A DNA stretch of 64,000 nucleotides, taken from a virus. The translations under genes and the position numbers were made by a program. The first letter of the stretch is position 1. Every line of letters begins with the position of its first letter. Positions 7,834-17,300 of this stretch are shown here, piece after piece. The notes under the pieces were generated by a model, which made no database searches, was not told the origin of the DNA, and saw only the letters and a list, made by a program, of their open reading frames with translations. The stretch is from IMG/VR virus record IMGVR_UViG_3300015371_000014, positions 16,354 to 80,353 of that record. The stretch is one strand, 5' to 3'.

Positions 7834-8223
7834 ATGGCTGGGAAAGCCAGTTTTGGCAACGTACGGTTCACCTGGATCCGACCTCCCTCCGGAATGGGGG
7901 ATGAGTGTCGGAGACGAGCCGATGCGCTCCAGCCTGCCCTTGCCGCACGCATGACCGCCATGGCGGCAGATCTCGTCAGTTATATGCAGGCGAACGCTCC
8001 CTGGAATGATCGTACTGGGGATGCACGAGCGGGACTGAGTTCCAATGTTCGCCAGTCTGGGAAGGGAGGTGTGACGGTTTCGGCCTTTCACACTGTTCCT
8101 TATGGTGGCTTTCTGGAAACAGGAACTTCCAAGATGTCTGCCTATCCGATCATCGGTCCTGCCCTGGAAGCCCACTATGCGGAAGCACGCAAGCTGATGG
8201 CTGATATTGCTGGGAGTGGGTAG
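7834..8223 (+). CDS. HK97 gp10-like tail-completion/head-tail protein
   Basis: 129 aa. The motif order (MAADLVSYMQANAPWNDRTG, then GGFLETGTSKM and a C-terminal helix) is that of HK97 gp10-like proteins, which connect head and tail. Good ribosome site (AGAAGGGAC). The stop overlaps the next GTG (TAGTG). Confidence 0.75.
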   Translation: MAGKASFGNVRFTWIRPPSGMGDECRRRADALQPALAARMTAMAADLVSYMQANAPWNDRTGDARAGLSSNVRQSGKGGVTVSAFHTVPYGGFLETGTSKMSAYPIIGPALEAHYAEARKLMADIAGSG

Positions 8224-8729
8224 TGGCCTATCTAGAAACTCCCTTACAACGCAAGATCATTGAACTCCTCAACACTGACGCATTACTGACCTCTGCGTTC
8301 TTCGGTGGGATTTATCCCAGACTTCCCCGTGCAGGCAAAGGGGCCACCGCAACGCCTAATGCGTTCTATACCGATGCAGAAAACCCACTTCAATCTGGTA
8401 AACTGAAGCCAACCATCGCTGTGTTAGACGGCGATGACGTACCGGCTCCCGCTGGGGAAGTGCTGGGTGGGTACCAGTCATTCCCCTGGGTATACGCATA
8501 CGTCATCCCAGATGTAACGGGCGAAACGGCACTCGGGCACTTAGAACGTGTCCTGCGTACCAAGTTTCGGCGGGATCTCTCCTATCCCGTCTATGACGTA
8601 ACTGGGACGCAGATCATTGTTCTGAATCGCTCAGGGCTATTGGATGGCGAAGACGTTGGCTATCCGGATCGTCTCTGGACGAGATGGAGACTGCAAGCCT
8701 TAAGTATTCGCGTCCTCTCGCAGTTATAG
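8223..8729 (+). CDS. Tail terminator-like protein
   Basis: 168 aa, GTG start overlapping the gp10-like stop. Size, the mixed alpha/beta pattern (LLTSAFFGGIYPRLPR, FPWVYAYVIPD) and position directly after gp10 fit the tail terminator that ends tube polymerisation. Inferred from gene order. Confidence 0.55.
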   Translation: MAYLETPLQRKIIELLNTDALLTSAFFGGIYPRLPRAGKGATATPNAFYTDAENPLQSGKLKPTIAVLDGDDVPAPAGEVLGGYQSFPWVYAYVIPDVTGETALGHLERVLRTKFRRDLSYPVYDVTGTQIIVLNRSGLLDGEDVGYPDRLWTRWRLQALSIRVLSQL

Positions 8730-8740
8730 GAGCTAACACG

Positions 8741-9097
8741 ATGCCCAATACCAAAAAGGCGGATGCCTACTCCGCAGCGGAGATGAAGGAACACCGCCGC
8801 CGCCTAACCGCCAATGAGCGGCTAGAGGCTGGGGTCTGCTACGACCCGGCTCGCTGGCCGAACGAGTTCTTCCGGTGCAGTGAAACCGAACAGGCGTCAG
8901 CCCGTGGTGAGGTTTCGGTGTCCTGGGACGGCACGGTCGTGCAGGATCTCGCTTCCGGCAAGATCGAACTTCAGGACAGCACAGTTACCATTCGCCCTGA
9001 CACCACCGTCGTTCCGGTGACGCACGTTGCTGGTACCTCTGGCGCAGTCGCGCCGGTTGGGAACGTCAACGTGACGACCGAAGGGGCGCACCCGTAA
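8741..9097 (+). CDS. Hypothetical protein, 118 aa
   Basis: ATG 8741 follows ATAGGAG; an upstream in-frame ATG at 8684 lies inside the previous gene and lacks a ribosome site. Charged N-terminus, Thr/Val-rich C-terminus. Unknown role in tail assembly. Confidence 0.6.
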   Translation: MPNTKKADAYSAAEMKEHRRRLTANERLEAGVCYDPARWPNEFFRCSETEQASARGEVSVSWDGTVVQDLASGKIELQDSTVTIRPDTTVVPVTHVAGTSGAVAPVGNVNVTTEGAHP

Positions 9098-9504
9098 TGA
9101 CCGCGATCCACATTGACGACACGGTGGATATCGAGTACGTGGGCGACCCTCCCGTCATCGATGAAATCATGCGGTATCGGATGGCGGTAGGGGAACTTCC
9201 CCTGGACGCTGCGGCAGTACTGCGCGGGGCTGAAATGGATCGCTGCACCGCATTTCCAGAAGTGGACGTGCGGGTGATTGATCCAGAGTATTTCGGGACC
9301 AGTCGTCAGTACACCTTTGGACCGCACACCTTCGTCACTGCTGTCGAGCGGCAGGATGTGGACAAGATCCTGGGAAGTTCCTCTGGTCATCAGTTCCGTA
9401 TCGTTGGTGATCCAATGAACGATGTCGTTCTTCCTCGCCAGCCATTCCGGTTCGTGAATGATCTGGAAGTCAACCCAGCGCAGCTTCGGGCTGCGATCAG
9501 GTAA
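9097..9504 (+). CDS. Hypothetical protein, 135 aa
   Basis: TAATG overlap with both neighbours. Acidic protein with alternating beta strands (VDIEYVGDPPVID, TFGPHTFVTAVE). Between terminator-like and tail-tube genes; no family recognised. Confidence 0.6.
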   Translation: MTAIHIDDTVDIEYVGDPPVIDEIMRYRMAVGELPLDAAAVLRGAEMDRCTAFPEVDVRVIDPEYFGTSRQYTFGPHTFVTAVERQDVDKILGSSSGHQFRIVGDPMNDVVLPRQPFRFVNDLEVNPAQLRAAIR

Positions 9505-9716
9505 TGACTGGTCGTGGCTGGAAGAGGTGTCGTACCTCTGACAAGCCGAACGCTCTGAGGTTCGATATTCTGGAGGGTCGTTTTATCAGGTTGCGTGATC
9601 GCAGCGCAGACTGTCCGGTGCGGGGCAGGGCGTACGTGGTCATCGACATTCTGACTGGCAGGACGGTTCCAGAGCAGACGGATTACCGGGCGAAGGAATC
9701 GAACGGCCAAACCTAG
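9504..9716 (+). CDS. Small basic hypothetical protein, 70 aa
   Basis: TAATG overlap. Arg/Lys-rich with two Cys about 30 residues apart. Unknown function; coupling to its neighbours is the main evidence. Confidence 0.5.
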   Translation: MTGRGWKRCRTSDKPNALRFDILEGRFIRLRDRSADCPVRGRAYVVIDILTGRTVPEQTDYRAKESNGQT

Positions 9717-9725
9717 GAGAGAACG

Positions 9726-10259
9726 ATGCCGAACTATGGTGAAATTCCACGAGGTCTAGATGACCTCAAGGTCTACGTTCTGACCGCTGACACACCGGGT
9801 AGCTCCGTGGATGTCCCTGGCGCACAGGCGCTGGAATGGTCAGTTGAATCGGACTCCGACGAGCTACGCGGTGACAACTCCGCTATCGCCCTTGTCCGTA
9901 ACCCGAAGACGGTTTCTGGCACCATCCGCATCGCCAAGATCAACCTTGCCGCCATCGCGGCCATGGTCGGTGGTACGGTCGCGACCTCTGGCACGACCCC
10001 CAACGAGATCAAGGCGTTGGATGAGACTTCCGCCGCCCCGGCCCGGTACTTCCAGGTCGTTGGTCAGGCGGGTTCTCAGGATGCCAACGGCTCAGCCTAC
10101 CGGGTCACCATCTACAAATGCTTGGTGACAGGAGGTCCAAACGAGACGCTGACCATCGATGAGTGGTCTACGCCGGAATTCGAATTCGAAGCGATTGCCA
10201 ACCTCTCCGGTAACCTGCTGAAGAGACAGAACTACGAGACTGGCGTCGCCGTCACATAA
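9726..10259 (+). CDS. Major tail (tube) protein
   Basis: 177 aa, preceded by AGGAGAG. Beta-rich, with the pattern of lambda-gpV-type tube proteins (VPGAQALEWSVESDSDELRGD, NETLTIDEWSTPEFEFEA). Lies just upstream of the frameshifted chaperones and tape measure, the conserved tail order. Confidence 0.7.
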   Translation: MPNYGEIPRGLDDLKVYVLTADTPGSSVDVPGAQALEWSVESDSDELRGDNSAIALVRNPKTVSGTIRIAKINLAAIAAMVGGTVATSGTTPNEIKALDETSAAPARYFQVVGQAGSQDANGSAYRVTIYKCLVTGGPNETLTIDEWSTPEFEFEAIANLSGNLLKRQNYETGVAVT

Positions 10260-10331
10260 CCCTGGCTCTGATCGGCGGGGTGGTCCCGTCGCGAGCGCAT
10301 ATCGCGGGAAACCGCAAGGAGCGCATCTCTC

Positions 10332-10931
10332 ATGTCCGACGTTATTCAGATCAACCCGTCTCTGGGTGCCAACGGCGCACAGCCTGAGGCCCCAGAGAAG
10401 GCCCCCTACATCGATGTCGTGGTGGAAACGGTGAATTCTGCCGATGACATCAGCTACCTGACGATGGGACCAAAGAAACTTTCGGGTTCCATCTTCGCGG
10501 GGAGAACGGCGGAAGAAGCCTATCCGGTTATCCCCTTCAAGCTCGTGCAAACCTCAATCCGCGAACAGCAGCAGTTGATGGCGGATGTCCGCATCATCAA
10601 CCTGACTGACCGCACCATCCTCGACATGCAGCCCCACAAGGTGCGCGAGCTTATCGACCGGCTCTTCTTCAACACCAACACCTCTCCGGTCAAAGTCACC
10701 GGCAAACAGCGCACCAACCAGAACCTCGATAGGCTGAAGGAGATCTGCTACGCCTATGGCTGCGCCGGTTTCGTCAGTCCGAAGCTGGTCTTGAGCCAGA
10801 CCGAAGAGGATCTGGAGAACGACATTCTCTGGGTAGGCCGTATTGCGCTCGCAGACCTGCACGAGTTCTGGCGCATTTGTGAAGGAGCAGACGACCTCGC
10901 AGCGCGACGGTTGGAAGGGTTTTCTGAGTAA
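10332..10931 (+). CDS. Tail assembly chaperone, short form (gpG-like)
   Basis: 199 aa, strong AAGGAGCGC site. Position between tail tube and tape measure, helical C-terminus and an overlapping downstream frame identify it as the short tail assembly chaperone. Its last codons GGG TTT TCT GAG TAA contain a TTT-T sequence where a +1 slip would enter the next frame. Confidence 0.7.
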   Translation: MSDVIQINPSLGANGAQPEAPEKAPYIDVVVETVNSADDISYLTMGPKKLSGSIFAGRTAEEAYPVIPFKLVQTSIREQQQLMADVRIINLTDRTILDMQPHKVRELIDRLFFNTNTSPVKVTGKQRTNQNLDRLKEICYAYGCAGFVSPKLVLSQTEEDLENDILWVGRIALADLHEFWRICEGADDLAARRLEGFSE

Positions 10932-11316
10932 TCGCTACGAGCTATTCCTGCTCTGCGAACGCTGCAAGATCTTTTCCAATATGTCGCCATCCACGGCTGC
11001 GGGACTGTATCTCCAGTTCCCGCCCTGGATATGCCTGGAGATCGACAAGGGACTCGCTCAATACGTGCGCTGGTATGAAGGGCGCATGGAGGCCACAGAG
11101 AAGTCTGGCAAGTACAAGACCAGACCGAAATTCAAGACCCTGGCTGATGTCCTGGGGATTAACGAGCAGAAGGCTCGCGGTGGAATGAGTGGAGCCGATC
11201 TGAAAGACGTTTCCGGCGATTACAAACAAGCCGTGATCGCCGCCGCGAGACAGGGTCTTCCGGCACCGGATATCAACGAATTCTTAGCAAAGCGCAATCA
11301 ACCGCTAGAGAGTTGA
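10921..11316 (+). CDS. Tail assembly chaperone, frameshift extension (gpGT-like)
   Basis: About 131 residues after LEGF of the short form. There is no start codon with a ribosome site near the beginning of this frame, and both ends match the gpG/gpT arrangement. Entry needs a +1 (or -2) shift at TTT-T, 10920-10923; the -1 frame stops at TGA 10925. The longer product would bind the tape measure during tail assembly. Confidence 0.65.
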   Translation, partial: FLSNRYELFLLCERCKIFSNMSPSTAAGLYLQFPPWICLEIDKGLAQYVRWYEGRMEATEKSGKYKTRPKFKTLADVLGINEQKARGGMSGADLKDVSGDYKQAVIAAARQGLPAPDINEFLAKRNQPLES

Positions 11317-11326
11317 CAGGTGTCAA
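11313..11326. promoter_or_regulatory. Operator-like site abutting the tape-measure start
   Basis: TTGACAGGTGTCAA, exact. It ends one base before ATG 11327, so bound protein would sit over the translation start region, and its AGGTG may act as the ribosome site. Confidence 0.75.
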
Positions 11327-14300
11327 ATGTGGCTCGACGGAGGCGGGGCTAGTCTAGGAACAGCCGAAGGCCGTATCACCATTGATGTGTCTCAGGCGCA
11401 GTCTGCCCTGGGATCTCTGGGGAGCGACCTGAGCGCGTTCGATTCGAAAGCCGCCTCTGTCGGGTCCACCACCAATCAATTCACCCAGTCCACCGTTGGC
11501 CTAGCCCAGGGCATGCAGAATGTCGGGCGTGCTACCGCTGCCCTGGGTGCTGGTATCTCTGCTCCCTTCATTCTGGCAACCAATTCCGCAATGGACATGG
11601 AACAGCAGATGGCGAACGTCAATGCTGTGATGGACATCAATGCGGAGCAATACCAACAACTCTCCGATCTGGCCCAACAACTTGGTAAAGACACGGCATT
11701 TACCGGCACGCAGGCTGCTCAAGGCATTGAGGAGCTAGGTAAGGCCGGTATCGACTTTGAAGACATCATGGCCGGGGCGGCAGCTGCCGCTGTGGACCTT
11801 GCTGCCGCTGGTGGGGTCGATGTGCCAAAAGCTGCCGATACGATGGCAGCGGCCATGCAAGCCTTTGATGTTTCGGGGTCGGATGCAGCACGCGTGGCTG
11901 ACGTGCTGGCCGGTGCTGCCAACGCTTCCCTCTCTGATGTCAACCAGTTAGGAATCGGCCTGGGTCAGGTCGGTGGTGTGGCCGATGCGGCAGGAATGTC
12001 GCTGGAAGAAACTGCCACCTTCATGGCCGTAATGGCGAACAACGGTATCCGTGGTTCTGACGCTGCCACCTCGATGAAGAACGCCATCCTGTCAATGTTG
12101 GCCCCCACCGACAAAGCTCAGGAAATCATGGACAACATGGGCGTTTCGGTTCTGGATGCTTCTCATAACTTCAAGGGTCTGGAGGGTGTCTCGCGAGACT
12201 TCTTTGAGGTCTGGAAAGACTCCGGTCAGACCATGGAGCAGTTCCTCGATCCCCTCACCAAGGTGCTAGGCCGGGATGCCGTCCGCTCCATTCTGTTCGG
12301 TATGAAGGCGATTCAGGACGAGCAAGATGGACTTGATTCTGGTTGGAGTCAGATGGAGGATCAGGTCACCAAGGTTGGCTCAGCGCATGAGATTGCTGCT
12401 GAGCGGATGGACTCCACCGCTGGCTCAATCGAGAAACTCAAAGGCTCCCTGGACGTGCTTGGCGCGGCCATGGGTCAGATGAACCTGGATATCATCCGTG
12501 GTCCCATTGACGCCCTGACAGAATTCGTCAACAAAGTGGCAGAGCTTCCCCCGCCCCTGCTGGGGCTGGTTGGCACCATTGGCACCATTACCGGAGCGGT
12601 CGTCACCCTGGGTGGCGCATTCCTGGTCGTTGGCGGCTACGTCTTGGAGGCTGTGGCTCGCTTCGGAGCCATGGGGATCTCGCTCGGAGAGATTGCTGGC
12701 ATCGTCGCCAGGATCGTGGTTGGTCTTGGCCTGTTCGGTGTGGCTGTCGCTGCCGTGGCTCTGGCAATCAATACGAACTTCCTGGGTGCCCGTGATGCTA
12801 TCGAGGCAGTCGGCAACGCCATCCAAGACCTGATCGATAAATTCAACCTCTTCTTCAACATCGGCAAGGCAGAGGCAGGGGACCAAGGTCCACAAGGGAA
12901 GGGGTTCTTCTCCGAACTCGCCAAGAACATCTCTGCGGTTGGTCGAGCTATCGATGCTACCACTGGACTCGATGTCTCTGGCTTCTTCGATCAAATCGCT
13001 GAAGGCGCGGATGTGCTTGATCGGTGGCGGGTGGGTCTGTCTCACGCTGCCGACATGATGAAGATCTACACCGATGACTCCAAGCGCATGACGGGAGCCG
13101 GGAAGACCATCGAGGCTCTGGGAAAGACCATCGATAAGATCTTCGGCACGGATGTCTCTGGTGCATTCCGCACTGCTGCTATTGGCGCGGATGCCTTTGG
13201 TCAGGCAATGCAGATCTTTGCTGCTGATGGTACCCTGGAGGGACTCCCCCGCCTCCTAGAATCCGTCTCTATCGCCCTTGAAGCGATGTTTGGCGACAAT
13301 GCGTTCTCTGATGCTCTGAGCGAGATGTCTGCCAATGTCAAGAGCGTCCAAGACGCGTACCAGAGCGCTTTGAGTAACGGACTGAATCCGTTTGAAGCCG
13401 CTATGCGAGGCTTGGGGGTTGCGGCCCAGATCGCGGGGTTTAATGGTCTTGCTGATGCTATCGATCATGGCACGAACACCCTGATCGATTTCGGTAATGC
13501 CTTTCAGACTGCCCAGCAAGCGATTGCTCAAAAGGGAATCACTGGTCTGCCGAATGCCATCCTGGCGCTCAATGACGCCATGGAGCAGACCATTGGAATT
13601 GGCCTACCTGACTTCCTAATCACTGCTGCTGATGCTATGGCGGCATTCCAGACCGCGATGAGTAATGGTCTGGAGCAGGGACTCAATCCGTTCCAAGCCG
13701 CGCTCAAGGGTGTGGGCGCGGCAATTGGTTCTGTCTTCGGTCCTGAAGCTCGCGCCAACTTCTTCGCCTTTGTGGACGTGATGGGCCAGCTTGGTGACGC
13801 TGTTCAAGGGCTTGTCTCACAGGGCGTGGATCGCGTTGGACAGATGTTCTCTGAGATCGGTACTGCGCTCTCTCAGGGAGATCTGTCAGGTGCGCTTGAT
13901 GCAGTCAAGAGTCTTCTCGCTGATATCGGCACAGAACTCCAGAAGGCTGGTCAAGCGGCCCTGGAATGGGCAATCAATATCGGCGTCCCTGAACTGACTG
14001 GATGGGCGAAAGATCAAGCTGGCAGGGTCGGGGAGTGGATCAAAGAGAAGTTAGGACTGGCGGCTGGATTTGCCGGTCAAGTTCTGGGTCAAGTTCAGGG
14101 TTGGATTATCGAGGTTGGTCTGCCGCAACTCGATGGTGCTGTACGAGATCTTGTTGGCACGATCAGACAAGAGCTTGATAAGTTCATCCCTAAGGCTGGC
14201 GAGGTTCTTGGGAACGTCGCTGGCTGGGTGATCGAAGTTGGTATTCCTGCAATCAAGGCCGCAGCTGGGGAAGCGGGATCGATTAAGGATCAGGTGATTG

Positions 14301-17300
14301 CCTGGGTCGGTGAGCAGATCGTCTTCCCTGATATCTCTGAACTTCCCGATATCCACACCAAGGTAGAAGCATTCGCCAACGATCTGGGTCAGAACCTTGC
14401 TCAGCTTCTCGCTGACGCCATGGCAACGATTCGAGCCGCACTCTTTGGGGGTGGCGCTGCCGGTGGCGGTACGGGTGGTGGACTGACGAATATTGCCAAG
14501 GGAGAAAACGCGGGACTCTTCAATGGGGTTGAGGCTGATGCTAGGCAACTCGCTGGCACCATTATCGATGGCTTCCTCCGTGGCTTGGCAGCTGGGTTTG
14601 CTGAAGGCGTTGGACAGGATAATGTTGCCACCTTTATTTCTTCCGGCGATTTCGAACCCCTGAAGGCACAGATCCTGAAGGCGCTGGGAGACTTCGCCAG
14701 GACTATCCCTGGCGATCTCGAAGAACTCGTAAACAACACCAAGACAGAGCTTGGCAACATCGTGGCCGGGTTGCTGGATATCGGTTCCTGGTTGGCTGAG
14801 TCAGATGCCCATGGTCCCGTGGGTCTTGGTGGCGCTCCCGGCCAGGGCCTTTCTCGGGGTGCGGTCGATATCCAGCAACCCTTAGAGGAAATGTTCGCAG
14901 GCATCGTGGACGCGGTGAAGACCGCCGCTGCTGGTCTGGGGGATAAGATCCTGGCGGTCTTGCCGGATCCCTTCGCCGGAATTGGCTCATTCCTACAAGA
15001 GAAGGCTGATGGCGCAGCAATCCTTATTCAGGGTGCTTCAGACACTGTCACCAAGGCCCTGAATGATCTCTTGTTGGGTATTCAGGAAGTCTTTGGAACA
15101 GCGAGTGGTGGTGGTGGTGGTGGGGCTGCTCCGAATGCTGTCCCCATTGGGAAGGGTGTCACTGAAAATGTTATGGGCCAGTATGCCGATGGGGCCGTCC
15201 AGGGTGTGGACGAAGGCGCAACCACCCTCCAAGACCGGGTCGGAGCGGCAGCAGCGGCAGCAATTGACCTTACTGGAAACTTCCTCCCGATTGGCCCACT
15301 CCTAGAGAGCGCTCTTCAATCCACTGGTGCGGAAGCGGCTCCAGCCGTTGAAGATGGGTTCTCGCCATTTATCGATGGGGCGACGGCTGCAACGGCCACC
15401 CAGATCGAAACAGCAGGATCTCAGATCACGCAGGCAGCGGCTGATGCCGCACCCGGTTCTGTGGAGGGCATTGGCGCAACGCTTGACTCTGCTCTGGCGA
15501 CGGCAGTTGATGGCATCACCCTTCAGGCCCTCGCAGAGGCGATTGGAGCCAAGATCGGTGATGCGGTAGTGGCTGGTCTAGCTTCTGCCTCTGGGGGAGA
15601 GGCACAGGCTGGTCTTTCTGCTGGGGCAGGAGCTTCCGCTAACATCGGTACTCAGATCGCCAGCGCCCTTGTTTCCTCGATTCAGGGAGCCGACTTCTCT
15701 GCGGTCGGCACCGCGATCTCTGGCAAGATCTCCGAAGCACTCTCCGCTGGATTTAGTCAGGCCGAAGCAACTGGCCCCTCCACGGCTGGTATCGATATCG
15801 GCTCTCAGATCGCCCTTGCTCTGGCCGGGGCAATCACGAACTCTGACTTCACGGTTGTCTCTCAGGCGATTCAACAGAAGATCGGCCAGAGCCTCTCTGG
15901 TGGCACGGGAGGTACTCAACAGACCACCGATACCTCTGCTGCCGCAGGAGAGGGTGCAACGATTGGAGCTTCGATTGCCGCCACGCTGGCGAACTCCATC
16001 CTGGGATCTGACTTCTCCGTGGTGGGACAGGCGATCAACCAGAAGATCTCCGAAGCGGTTACCGCCGCCACAACTGGAGGAGCGACCGCTGGTCTTGGTG
16101 GCGCTCCTGGTCAGGGTGGTGGTGGCGGGGGTGACGTTGCTGCTGGGATCGTTGCCAACATCATCAGTCAATTCCAATCCGCGAACTACACCCCCATCGG
16201 CGTGGCACTGGCAAACGGTATCAGTGCTGCGGTCCAGGGCACCCTAGGGAACGTCCAGGGATCTATCGGTACGGCCATTGGTCAGGTGATCGAGTCAGCC
16301 TCTGCTGCTGCCGAATCCGCCAACAGCGTTGGGGTGATCTTCGATGAGGCCCTGGCAGGAGGCATTACCTCAAGCTCTGGCGTGATCGACATGGCCGGAA
16401 CTGCCGCAATGACTACTGCGGTGACTTCCGCCACAGCCATTGCCTCTGCTTCTCAAACAGTCGGTACGGCATTCACGACGGCTGTAGGAGCCGGGATTGG
16501 TGCTGGGACTGGCACGCTGACCAGCGCGGCCAGTGCGGCCATGACTTCCACCACATCCGCCGCCACCGGCATCGCCAGTGCGGCGGGGACAGTCGGTGAG
16601 GCATTCGATACCGCTGTTGGAGCAGGGATCGGTGGTGGTGCTGGAACGGTGATTGCGGCTGCTGAAGCGGTGATCAATTCTGCTGTGGCGGCAGCAAGTG
16701 CCATCGCGACCTCCGCTGGGGGATCGATTGGTGCGGCCCTCGATCAAGGTATCGCTTCTGGTATCGGTCAGAACGCTGGTGTCGTTACCGCCGCAGCGGA
16801 AGCGGTTGTGAACGCAGCGGTGGCCGCAGCGGCTGGAGCCGCAGAAACCGGATCCCCATCGAAGGTGATGATTCGCGAGATCGGCATCCCGATGGGTGAA
16901 GGTATCGCGGTTGGTCTTAATAAGGCTGGACCCAAAGTCGAGAGTTCGATGAAAAAGCTCGTCAGGAGGGTCGTTGATAGCATTAAGGACATATCACCCG
17001 TTATCGACGAAATCAACGCGCTAGGGGCGCGTTTTGAGCCTCTGGCGGGCCTCTCCAGTATTGGTAGTGACCTGACAGGTATTGCCTCCTCGATCCAGGG
17101 CAAGATCGACTCCGTGAAAGACTCGATGAAGTCGATCATGGATGCGGCCAAGGATTCCCTGCGGGAGGGCAAGAAGAAGATCAAGGATGACTCCACGGCG
17201 TTTGGGGACTCCGCGACCTCTGGCTTCTCTGATGTCCTCAAAGCCAAGAAAGACATGCTCAAGGCGGCGAAGAAAGACACCCTGTCCGGTGTTCTCGATC

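Noticed and set aside
10920-10931. Standard -1 frameshift in the tail chaperone
   Set aside because: The -1 frame hits TGA at 10925 immediately; only +1 or -2 joins the downstream frame.
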